Shown: one piece after another, positions 24,360 through 34,600 of the stretch | How the letters are laid out: each line of letters starts with the position of its first letter | How positions within the stretch are numbered: position 1 is the stretch's first letter | Origin: Metellina segmentata | Taxonomy: Eukaryota; Arthropoda; Arachnida; Araneae; Tetragnathidae | DNA length: 64,000 nucleotides | NCBI GenBank assembly: GCA_947359465.1 | Contig: OX375880.1 | Location: 28,512,048 to 28,576,047 of the forward strand | Direction of reading: 5' to 3' | Made by a program: the position numbers and the translations under genes | The notes under the pieces: generated by a model | What the model was told of the DNA's origin: nothing | The model's database searches: none | Seen by the model: the letters and a program-made list of their open reading frames with translations, nothing else

Positions 24360-24545
24360 AGATGATTTCGACGAGATATTTCGTCTACCAGAATCTGACC
24401 AATTGTGTTTATGGCGAGATAAGTCGTCAGCAAGATATAACCGTTTATTTTAAAGCTGACAAGACCAACCTTTTTTCGAATGACGAGATATCTCGTCCAT
24501 CAAGATCTATCAGTTGTGATAATGACGAGATACCCACAAGGACAG
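24360..24545. repeat. Palindrome repeat cluster GACGAGATATCTCGTC
   Basis: Perfect 16-base palindrome gacgagatatctcgtc at 24482-24497 and a one-mismatch copy at 24370-24385, with tcatcaagatct-type text after them. Related copies are at 25923-25938 and 33136-33151. Confidence 0.6.
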
Positions 24546-24579
24546 TTGAAATTACGAAGCGTTTTCCCAAAGTAAAACT

Positions 24580-24870
24580 GCCGACCAACCGGTCTGTGCT
24601 AAGATGTAAGCCTCTGGATAGGAAGGTTCCTGTTTCGAATCCGGATCAGTGAGTGCATAGATGTTTGTAAATGTATGTTTTATAGGCTGCTGATGCACCA
24701 AATATCGGTCGTGGTACTTTGGAGAGTGGCGTGCCAGCTAAAGTGTTGCCTCGTTATCTGATCGTGGTTCAAAATTACGGTATATTGTCCTCGGATCTTT
24801 CCTTAGAGGATTGGGCCCGGACCGTTGTCAATAGCCCGTCGTGTTGCTCTAGTACAACGTTCCTTAAAAT
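24580..24870 (+). repeat. SINE-A copy, diverged
   Basis: Head gccgaccaaccggtctgtgc, ggttcctgtttcgaatccgg, body with tctgatcgtggttcaaaatt and end ctctagtacaacgttcctta. Confidence 0.75.
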
Positions 24871-24885
24871 CACCTCACCCAAAGG

Positions 24886-25185
24886 AAAACTAGCCCGGTT
24901 GCAAGAGTAACGGATTAGTAACCGGAGTATTGCGAGTTCGAATCCAACCTAAGACCATCGGGTACTAAAGGGCACTTTAAATCTCTGCACTTAAAGGTGC
25001 GCATTAAATCTGTCGTGGCCTCAAATGTCTTCACGTGATGTGGAAATTTGGAGAGTGGGGAGGCAGCTCACAAGTATGACAATCGTCACTAACCGCGGTC
25101 CAAAATTACCTCGGATCCTTTCCTTCGGGTTTGATCCCGGACCTTCGCTAATTGCCCGTTGTGCTTTTTGCGACGTTAATCAAAA
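24886..25185 (+). repeat. SINE-B copy
   Basis: Head tagcccggttgcaagagtaa, gcgagttcgaatccaacc, body and end gcgacgttaatcaaaacacc; a small duplication of the ctttaaatctctgcac segment. Confidence 0.7.
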
Positions 25186-25191
25186 CACCTC

Positions 25192-25352
25192 GGGTTGGTG
25201 TGGAAGTTTGGAGAGTGGGGTACCAGCTCAGGTGTTGCCTCGGCATCTGACTGGTTCAAAATTACGTGGTGTTGTCCAAGGGGATTGATCCCGGACCATC
25301 GTCAATAGCCCGTTGTATTGCTCTATTACGACGTTTATTAAAATTACCTTAC
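25192..25352 (+). repeat. SINE-A 3' half
   Basis: Begins ggttggtgtggaagtttgga directly after the preceding SINE-B and ends gacgtttattaaaattacc. Confidence 0.75.
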
Positions 25353-25429
25353 CCTTACCACACACCTTCTCAATAAAAAAAACGAAATTGTGTGTATGTA
25401 AAAAATTTTTTACGACATGATCGGACAAG

Positions 25430-25760
25430 GGCTTTTCCCTGCGCCCCACCTTAGGTGCGACCCTTGAAATCTTCCGTCCCCCCCGCCGAGGAGCATCACA
25501 CACGAATTCCATTCCGCTTCTCTTCCATCCGCCGCGGCACGAGAAGGAAGCAAACAAAACAACTCGAGCATCGCTCGTTACCCTCGGGTAGTCGACTCGG
25601 CAAAGGTCGGCGGCCGGCTCTTTGCGAGATGGACTCGCATCACGGTCCCTCCGCGGCCCTAAACGGAACAGAACAATGTGGCGCTGCGTATTCCAGAAGA
25701 GGCTCCCCTCGACCTGCTGCTGCTGCTGTCGGGGATTCATTAGTGGCAAAATGGTAATTT
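25430..25760 (+). promoter_or_regulatory. GC-rich non-repetitive island, candidate Egfr first exon/promoter
   Basis: CpG-rich sequence unlike the surrounding SINEs, 5.7 kb upstream of the Egfr acceptor at 31405 and on the same strand. It ends near a possible donor, atg|gtaatt, at about 25751-25756. Short ATG frames (25629, 43 codons) are closed and not recognised. The 204-codon frame on the opposite strand runs into SINE sequence and is judged spurious. Assignment to Egfr is inference. Confidence 0.3.
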
Positions 25761-25922
25761 GGTTGCTCGGACTCCGTTCGCCTTTGTTTGATTGCCGATT
25801 GTGTCTGCTTTGTTTTAAGGCACCTGCGGGGACGTTTCCCACATTGCCCCGAAAGCTGGGGGGATCGAGAAAGAAAGCTTTTCAATGCTCACGGCGCGGG
25901 GCTCTACCCTCCAAGCGGTTTC

Positions 25923-25938
25923 GACGAGGTATCTCGTC
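25923..25938. repeat. Palindrome gacgaggtatctcgtc
   Basis: One-mismatch copy of the 16-base palindrome, preceded by gtttc as in the intron 3 copy. Confidence 0.5.
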
Positions 25939-25964
25939 GATAAACGACGAATTTTGCCAAGATG

Positions 25965-26400
25965 TTGGGATTTGGAGTTTCCAAGCCCAACCCTAAAAGA
26001 TCTTTTGGGAAGTCCTTAACATAAAAATTTGTTTTATTCATATCTGACATGTTTTTTTTTGTGAATTTTTATTCAGAATTTTTCATTTGGGGGGCTTGTA
26101 TTTAAAACTGTAAATAGATGCATTTTAAAATTTTGTATCAGTCCTTATTTTGTCTAGAGTATTTGTTTGTCTTGTAACCATATAACCATGTCTTGTAACC
26201 ATTTACCTTGTAATCCCATAAAATCCCAACAAACCATCGGGATGTTGCAGATTTTTTGATGACGAGATCAATATGGTAAATTTTCTTTGCTATGGACGAG
26301 ATATTTCTTACAGACAGCACGTCCAATACTTGACGTTGTTTGTCTTGTAATGTCGCAGCTTGGCCGAATCTGGCCCTTTCGCCATGAAACCCAGACAGTC
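25965..26400 (+). repeat. LINE 3' end, copy 1
   Basis: gatttggagtttccaagccc and aaaagatcttttgggaagtc match the LINE end at 53790-53840, and the text continues to ttgtctagag and a gcagcttggccgaatctggc tail. Small insertions are present. Confidence 0.6.
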
Positions 26401-26739
26401 TGGAAATGTGGGAAGTTCAGAGGTTACATCTCTTAGAGACCACCTCTTGGCTCCCCTCCGAAAGAAAACCCGAAATGTATAAATAAAATTAATTACGATT
26501 TAATAGGAGTTGCCAAATATTTGGCATGGATCTCCTCACGTGTGCATTGTATATCTAGGTACTGGGCTCCCAAATAATCATGGCGCGAGCCTTAGGGCCC
26601 CAATATTTATGTGATTAGACTCTTCGAAAATATTACTTATATGAGTTAATATTGATAATTTTTTATTTATCAAAATAAATTGTTACACACACGGCTTATA
26701 AAACAACTGGTAAGCCTGCTCCTAAAGTTTTCCCCAACT

Positions 26740-26960
26740 GACTGGATTTTATGGCGCTAGGACCATATTTGACCATGCAGCGCCAACACAAGACATCCAA
26801 CATTAAGTAATGGACATACACACTCAAGAAAAGTTTTACTTAGAAGAGAGAAAAGCCCCCCACGGAGGGAATGGAACCGCCTGCAGCTCGAAGGTTGCTG
26901 TTGTAGTGGGCATACTCATTGAGTTAAGATGGTCCCTGTGGCCCTACTAAGAAAGTTTAC
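26740..26960 (-). repeat. SINE-C copy, reverse orientation
   Basis: The complement reads as a tRNA-like head then a tail; on the + strand the tail (tttatggcgctaggaccata) comes first and the head (gggaatggaaccgcctgcag) last. Confidence 0.55.
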
Positions 26961-26989
26961 GTATTGTAAATGTTCAGCCTAATTCTCTC

Positions 26990-27186
26990 CTTTTGATTAA
27001 AGAGGTAAGTTATAGGGATCGAAAGTTTCAACCCCTCCCACAAAAAAACTTTGAATGAGCATTACTGAAATGCCGCTCCATTGGACATTGGCGTTGGGAC
27101 CCATCGCCCCTCTTAGCTACGCCCCTGCCCTTTCAGGGGATGTCCCAAAGCATGATCAAGTATTCTTAGATACGCCACTGTTTACA
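26990..27186 (+). repeat. hAT-like 3' terminal fragment
   Basis: Ends ttagatacgccactg, which looks like a hAT terminus; upstream is cctcttagctacgcccctg. No matching 5' end found. Confidence 0.3.
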
Positions 27187-27970
27187 AATGTAGCACCAAA
27201 ACTTTTGTGGTTTGTGCGTGGTCCCTTAACTAAGTCCGGTTTTTCGTGTGGATAATACCGACAGGCCGTTGTTGTAATGAGAGCCTAGGAAGGAGGAAAA
27301 TTGCTGTTATCAAACTTTTTTCTCAGTTTATTAATACAACTCTGCTGGGATCCTCATCAATTAGACGACTCCAGGATCTTAAATACAGTAAGCTCTTTTG
27401 ACTTAAGTGGATTTGATTGCAGCTCCCAACTTAGAAATTCCTCTTTATGACTTTTCAGAATCCAGTATCGAAAATATTTTCACCCTTGCGTCATCCTGCA
27501 ATAAACTCGTTCCCGTACCATTATGCATTGGCGTGCGTGCAAAAATAATCCCACTTTTTATTAGTAGTCTTCAACCGCATATTAATTAGAGAAACGTCAA
27601 ATCTTTTTTCGATTAGGCTTTTTACCGTGAAGAACAAGAACTTATTGAATGTCTTCATTCACTAGCTATTACATTTTTTTATTTGGAAGTCATAAAACGG
27701 AACACAATAGGTATCGCCAATTCTGAGAACTTTTCTTGATGGCTCTATGTTCGATGCCGTACATGTTTTTTCATTTTTGCGATGCGAGGGAGCCTCTTTT
27801 AGGGTGCTCCGTTTGACCTGTTTTGTTGCACCTGGTACACGAACTAGTCGCCTAACACAACTGATGGTTGTTTACATTTGTATCAATAACTACACAAATT
27901 TTTAATATGGCCCCATTTTGTAGAAATGTATTCAGATGTGTATCCTGTGTCTGTTTAAAAAAGCTATTCC
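27187..27970. other. Non-coding, no recognised feature
   Basis: Nothing recognised. Confidence 0.4.
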
Positions 27971-27974
27971 TATC

Positions 27975-28125
27975 TTTTCGAGTGACTTAGTGGGTTTGCC
28001 CACTGTGTTATCGACTTATGTGTTGTAGGCGGATAAGGTTCAATTCCTGTTTGGTTCAATATCTCCTTGCGTGTGTTCACTTCCTTGCCGTTGCTTGACC
28101 AAATTGGTCCTTCCCTTTTGAATTT
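27975..28125 (+). repeat. SINE-C copy, diverged
   Basis: gacttagtgggtttgcccac, ggcggataaggttcaattcc, then a decayed tail cttgaccaaattggtcc. Confidence 0.5.
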
Positions 28126-28251
28126 TTTTTTTGAGTTCCATAGAAATCCAGAGTTTTATAGAACGAGCTCTGACAAAGAAAAGTTCTATACAAAAGTAAA
28201 GTCGTGAAACAAAAGAAATGAGCTTCTATAGAATTCTACGGACATTCTAGA

Positions 28252-28326
28252 GATTACAACTTACGTTCTATAGAGATTACAACTTACGTTCTATAGAGAT
28301 TACAACTTACGTTCTATAGAGATTAC
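28252..28326 (+). repeat. 23-bp tandem repeat, about 3 copies
   Basis: The unit gattacaacttacgttctat plus aga is repeated three times without change, then breaks at gattactttac. Confidence 0.85.
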
Positions 28327-29167
28327 TTTACAGAACTAAAAAAACAGTTATATTTCTATAGGATTCTATGTAAACTACATTCTAAAGATATTTTTCGTAA
28401 GGGTTACGCCATAAAACCCAACTCTACTAACTTTCCTTTTCGCTTAAAATTTGTACTTACGTAACGAATTATGAGTTCTCATTACCGAATAATTGTTCAT
28501 AATTTATTTCGTACGTACTTTTGATGTCTGCTACAGCAGAATAATTGTTCTTTTTGTATTCTAAAGTCGCTGAAAACGAGGTGAACGTTGAGTAACTAAC
28601 ACATCATAACATAAATTTGTTCCTTTCGTAAACCCATTATAATATCTGCTAATTAAATTTTATACCTTGTTTCTTGTTTAAGTTGGAATGAAAGAATTAT
28701 AATGTCAAAGTGAGTTGTCATTGTGCCAATCTTCCACTGGCATAAAGGCCAGTATGGAATTGCGAAACAGATGAGGGCGTCGCCTTTTTGCTTTTTTTGT
28801 ATCATTAGTTAATTGTCTCTTTCAAGATCATGAATTGCTCAAGCTGGTATTGTTTTTATTTTGCGTCTCGCTCAGATGATTTTGCTGATAAACAAAGTCC
28901 GCGGAATGTAGGACACAGGATGTGGGGAGTCGATTGGGAATTGTAAGCGAGTTGGAATCGCTGAGATTTTGTTTACAATATTTGTTTCCCCAATCGGTGC
29001 TACTGAATGGCCTTTGCTTTGATTATGTTTAGATTCTTTTTTAATAATGGCTCAGTTGTTAACTTTCAATTTTTCGATGTGGGTCACGTTAAGACATTTT
29101 GTTCTCTTGATTTGCGAATATTTTCGAAAGGCATGCATTTTGGTATTTTTGAGCGGTATTATCTGTC
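28327..29167. other. Non-coding, no recognised feature
   Basis: Nothing recognised. Confidence 0.4.
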
Positions 29168-29432
29168 AAGCTTAATATAGGTGGCGGTAGTGTTCCTGTT
29201 ACGGATACGTGTTCTGAGTATGTCAATTGATTTGTTTTTCGAATTCGCCAAAAAAAGTTCCAGAAATAAATTCCGGAGATATAATAATTGATTGGACTCA
29301 ACACCAATAAGATTAAACGCCAAATAGGCGACAAACTATATTTTAAGGAAATCTCGATTTCTCGTGCGAGGGATTTCGGCTGCAGAAATCTTCGCAGACC
29401 GTCTTGTTTTACACGGATAATCCCTCACTACT
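29168..29432 (+). repeat. Dispersed repeat of unknown type, copy 2
   Basis: cttaatataggtggcggtag at the start and ttttacacggataatccctc at the end match copy 1 (18708-18992), with about 265 bp between in the same order. Confidence 0.5.
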
Positions 29433-29689
29433 TAAAAATTGTTGAATCCTTTTTTTTTCTGTGAAAAAGACAAAATCCTTATTTTTAGGAAAATAATTTT
29501 GTACTGTTTTTCTGTTTCTTTTATTTAACTTTTTGATTACGGCCGAAAAAGACTACTTTAATAGAAATATGAAAATTCAGAAGAAAAAAAGTGTTACCAT
29601 AGTGGAGGCTATTAATTTGTTAATAAAATGGACACATGTGAAACCGCCCAAGGACAGTTATTTGGAATACTTTTTTACAAAGTGTAAAC

Positions 29690-30600
29690 ACTACTATTAA
29701 AAAGATCTATCCTACTAATGTCATTAGAAAATTTTATCAATAATTTCAGAGAAGAATTTGAAAAAGAGGCAACTGAGATTTATCAGGGCTATCATTTAAT
29801 GTGGAAAATGGACAAACTCGAAGACAACAAAAGAGAAAAATGTTTTTTGATGAAAACAAAGTTATCTGACATGAATTTACAATTAGAAAATTTCACAGTC
29901 AATTCATTTTAGGTCATATGTGATAGTATGGTCATAATTATTTCAAAGAACTCAGACATGACGTTGTTGTGGAGGTTTTTCAAATACTTTTTTTGGGATT
30001 TATCAATACAAGAAAAAAGAACACGATAAAAAAAGTTTAAGGAAATTTACAAAAACGACATTTATGTTGGTACTTTTGAAGATGAATTTGCTATTTATTA
30101 ATATTTCTAAAAGAAAATGAGGACACCATTAAAACCCAAACGGGACATCTATCGATATGCCAAGGAAATGTGTCTTGCACATTTACTAAAGTTGAAATAT
30201 TGAAATTTTTTAACAATTTTCCCTTCTATAATTCATCAAGTGAAAGATCATTTTCTGTTTTAAAGTGTGCAAAAAATTATTTAAGGAGTTTACTGTATAC
30301 TACAGGAGAAGAAAGATTAATTAATATGACCCTTCTGTATATAAATCAAGAAATTTTCAGAATCGACACTGCCAAAATAATTGATGAATTTGCAAGAAAT
30401 AAAGCAAGATGGAGATTCATGTAAAAATGTTTCTTTAGTAAATTTATTTAATGTGTTATTGGTATGAAATTTTTGATTACTTTCTTTTTTGTAGATAACT
30501 TAATGAGTTTTCTTGAAACTTTTTTTCAAACTTGAGTTTGAGGGCTCCGAAAGCTTTGCCAGTTGGGCCCCCACTTGATAAGATCTGCCACTGTTTGCAA
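29690..30600 (+). pseudogene. hAT-family transposase remnant
   Basis: Two broken frames. 30185-30424 includes SSERSFSVLKCAKNYLRSLL and GEERLINMTLLYI, the dimerisation (hATC) region of hAT transposases. 29718-29912 looks like an earlier part of the same protein. The terminus agatctgccactg near 30590 fits a hAT 3' end. The N-terminal zinc finger and most of the catalytic core are absent, so it is dead. Confidence 0.7.
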
Positions 30601-31404
30601 TCGTTATTTTCTGGAGAGAAGAAAACTCCTTTATGACTTGGCATTAACAATTATAATAATGGACACTTAGAACAAATAGAAAAGCAAATATGACATGCGA
30701 AGGAACAGTTAAATTTTGGTACCTTAAATTGTTCATTCAGTGTAATTTTCATTTTGGACAGGCAATATTCACAGTTAGGTCTCCCCAAAATCTAAATGTT
30801 TGTGAACAATTAACTTGAGTCTTTAGCAGTGATTATGAAAAAAAAATGTGGGCTATCTTCACTTCATATGAACAGGCAGTTTGCAAACATTGGGTACGAT
30901 CGAGACAGAATATTTTCATAGGACCAAAAAATACTTTATCATGTTTCTTTTAAGTTGGACCTGCAAGTTGTAGGGTACACCAGCTTGATTCCTGTAACAT
31001 GGGTGTATATCACTCTTCTGTATCAGTATAATTTCCTTTATGTGTGTATATCCATCACTTGATTTATTCCTGGCGGTCTAGTGTTTTGCTTTAGTGTGAC
31101 GTAAATTCAACTACCAACCATTTTCTTGACCTTGTCTACCTTATATTGAAACAGCTTGTCCAAATATGACTCTCTTATGTCTTAAAACCTAATAAACTCT
31201 TGAATAGAAGAATGTCAACATTTATTCTTTCTCATTTTGCAAAACATAAACAGGGCCCACTATTTCATAAAACCCAAACCATTTTGCATTTCTGTCGGTT
31301 CGTGATTTATAAAGCATCAAATTCACAGTATAAACATGTGATGTCATAATTTAAATTCTAACATTTAAATAGTATTCTAAACTGTATTCACATTTTTCTT
31401 CCAG
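30601..31404. other. Upstream of Egfr exon 1: non-coding with a decayed SINE/LINE tail
   Basis: 31080-31200 holds a decayed SINE end (tagtgtgacgtaaattcaac) and a tail-like aacagcttgtccaaatatga. The last 24 bases before 31405 are a pyrimidine-rich splice acceptor. Confidence 0.45.
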
Positions 31405-31549
31405 GTATTCTTGGATTCATGTGATCAAGAAACTCCTAAGACCATGCTGATGAGGGACCACTGTGGGAGGGAGAGCTGCATTTGTGTTCAAACGCCTTCC
31501 AATAGGCAAGCCTGGTGTACTGCGCTGAGGTTCTGATTCTCTCGCAGTC
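31405..31549 (+). other. Egfr: Egfr 5' UTR part of exon 1, with two upstream ORFs
   Basis: A pyrimidine-rich acceptor ends in ccag at 31401-31404, so this exon is probably internal and the transcription start lies further upstream. The leader holds a start-stop element (ATG TGA at 31419-31424) and a 30-codon upstream ORF (ATG 31444 in the context ACCATG, stop TGA 31534-31536) that ends 13 nt before the receptor ATG. Both are out of frame with the receptor. They could lower translation of the receptor; this is inference. Confidence 0.55.
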
Positions 31550-31658
31550 ATGCAGTGCACCGGGCTTGCTGTGCCGCTGCTACTGCTGCAGGTGGCACTT
31601 CTTCAGTTGAGTGCCGCAGCATTGCATTCCAAGGATGTTTATGTCATGAAAGGCAAAA
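31550..31658 (+). CDS. Egfr: Egfr coding exon 1: start codon and signal peptide
   Basis: Encodes residues 1-36. Met is followed by a leucine-rich hydrophobic core ([13 protein letters not shown]) and small residues AAA, a typical secretory signal with likely cleavage near residue 24-25. The donor is a|gtaagt at 31659. An in-frame TGA 24 nt upstream supports this start. The exon ends in phase 1. Confidence 0.93.
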
Positions 31659-34600
31659 GTAAGTAGTGTTGCATTTGGTGATTTTATATTGGATGGTAAC
31701 ATTTGATTCATGCTATACCATGGTACAATATGAAGCAAAAACTGACGGTTACAAACACACCATGTAGTGGAAATGTAGAGCTAATTAGAAGTCAGTATGT
31801 GGTTTGTAATATGGTTTTGCAAAACATATTTCGGGAAAATATTTATAATATTTTCTAGAGCATTGTTGCTATGTTGGAATAATAGTGGATTAGCAATTGG
31901 AAGGTTGGAAGTTTGAAAATCGATATAACCAGACTGGTCGTGTATATTGGGGCTGGTACATGTTACATCTGTTGTGGACTCAAATACCCTCTTATTGTTG
32001 TGTTGGTCCATTGTGACATAGATTCAATTATCTGCCAACCGATATTTCCAATAATCTTAGTTAAAAATATGACTTAGGCTGATTTCAAATTTGTTTTAGC
32101 AAGCCGATGTCAAACATTGATGGTTAAAGATGGGCAAAACTGGTACTTTATATCAAGTCTTAGTGGTTATTGGGAATTTGTGAAAACAGTTATTAATAGC
32201 TTTGTAAAAAGTTAAGAACTTGCATTTAAAAAATGTGTTATTAACCATGACCTATGATTCCAATTTCATGCAGAATTTATAGAATTTAACAGTAATCATG
32301 ATTTGAAATTCAATTTCGATTATGTATGAAATACTAAACATTTTCACTGATTAATAAATTATCTGGAGAGCACTTTAAAGACACCATATTTAAATCAATG
32401 AATTATAAAATAAGTTTTATTCATGCAATTTCTATAGCTTTTGTTGAACTTATTTGTAACTTTTAATTTCTCAGTATGCTTATTTGGCCACTTCATCTTT
32501 TATTTTTAATTTTGGCCATATTGATTGCAAGCATTTTAATGACATTTACTTGATTTCAGTTTCAAGTGCAATTGAATTATGATCTGTGTTTGAATTTTAT
32601 TTCAATTTTACCTTTACAGTATGCATCGGTACATCAGGGCGTATGTCCGTACCTGCAAATCGTGATCACCATTATCAAAACCTTAGAGATAGGTATACGA
32701 ATTGTACATATGTAGATGGAAATTTGGAGCTCACTTGGTTGCAGGTAAGATATGGATGAAAATTTTAAAATTTTGCATTAATGTTAATCAAAATGTACTC
32801 TGAAGCATGGGTTGATCTTTTTAATCTGTTTGCAGGATGACAACTTAGATTTGAGCTTCTTGAAAGAAATAAGGGAAGTGACGGGATACGTCCTCATTTC
32901 TCATGTAAATATTCATCGTATTGTGCTTCCTAATCTGATGATCATTCGTGGTCGTAATCTGTTCAAGCTCAATGCTGGAGCAGAAGAATTCGCTCTCCTT
33001 GTGGCGAGAAACACGATGGAGATATTAGAGCTTCCTGCTCTGCGTGGTAAGATATTTAAATTCAGATTCCTCAGTATCTTTGTAAGTTCTGAGTGCATTA
33101 CATCAAGACAAATAGTTAACCATCCAAGTTGTTTCGACGAGATATCTCGTTCATCAAGATCTTTGCCAATGAAACAATATGTCATCAAGATATTGCAAAT
33201 TTTTTTTACGAGGACATGATCAAGATCTGGTCAGGTTTTTTCCTAATGATCATGATCCTGTTTTCCGCTGATGATAAGATTTAATTTCCAATAAGATAAG
33301 TTCGGGTTTACTAGCGATACTTCATTGAAACAACCACCTGAAAAGTTAATGCAGGAAGTCTAGTCAATCCCATGACTTTCATATATAGAAAATAATTTTC
33401 CTAATGAGTAAAAAAATTTTTTTGCTTTCATGGACTTTTTAAAATTTATATCTTTCATGCCAGGACAAAAGGGGTTAAGTCTGACTTTTGATTAGTTAAG
33501 AGTCATGTGCATCATTAATTTAAAATATGCTTAAAATAAAAACTAAAAGAATCTGCGAATCTAAATTACAAGGATCTGTATCATGGCATGCTTCTTTTTC
33601 TACCTGAATATTTGTGAGAAAGTGAAATATTCAATTTAAGATCTTTAAAGTAGCCATTTTGATTTAAACTCTTTTGCCCTGACATGCAAGAGATAATATT
33701 GTAGTGATGGATCAGTTAACACACATAACTTAATATATTGTTTCATTTTGAATAAAAGTGCAAATTTAAAATATAAGGGTAGAAAAAATAACTTTATGGG
33801 GCACAAAAAATGTAGTTGTATTATCTTTTTATTAGTTGCTACCTTTTAACTCTATTTTAAAATTTTCATTATTGGAAGTTTATAATTTTGTTCCATACGT
33901 ATTTAAAGATGTTATTTATAAGAAAATGTAACAATATTTTATTTTTAACATTTTTCTTACTTCACATGTTAAAATAAACACCAGTTGCATCTGTTCAATG
34001 CATGTCATTAAATAATTAGCTATTTTCTGTGTTTTTATAGAACGATGACATTACGGCAGTCACAATTGTTGCATAACGTTTATTTTGATATTGAAAATAA
34101 CATCATGGAAAACTATTATTAATTTGCTGAACTCTAATCTGTGTTATTATTTTGCTGAACATTTCGCTTTTACATGTTTTTAGAAATGATAGAGCAAAAA
34201 CCTAATGATCATTCATTTATAATTTTTATTTTCAGATGTGTTGTCAGGAGGAGTTGGCTTCTTCGATAATGACAATTTGTGTTACATCAATACAATCAAC
34301 TGGGAAGAAATTTTGGCTGGTTACCAGTTAAAACCGATGTATGTACATAATTCTACATTACCAGAGAAGAGATGTAAGTATACAATTTATGTAAATACAA
34401 GTTATTGTTGAAATAGAATGCTGTTAAATTTTACTCATACATAACTTTAGTTGCTTCTTAAAAACGCTTCATCATCCCTAAGAGTTATAGGAGCCACAGG
34501 TTCAGTTTCTCCCTGGATGCATTTCTCTCTTCTGTGTCTTTAAATCGTTTCTTGTGTGTATCTATTCTTAAGATTTGCTGTCTTGTGTTTGGTGCAGTAT

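Noticed and set aside
8322..25352. Many 60-90 codon frames that resemble one another on both strands
   Set aside because: The shared peptides come from translating SINE bodies in different frames, not from a protein family.
25228..25842. 204-codon open frame on the - strand
   Set aside because: It overlaps the antisense of a SINE and a CpG-rich island, has low-complexity runs and no known domain; the length follows from high GC.
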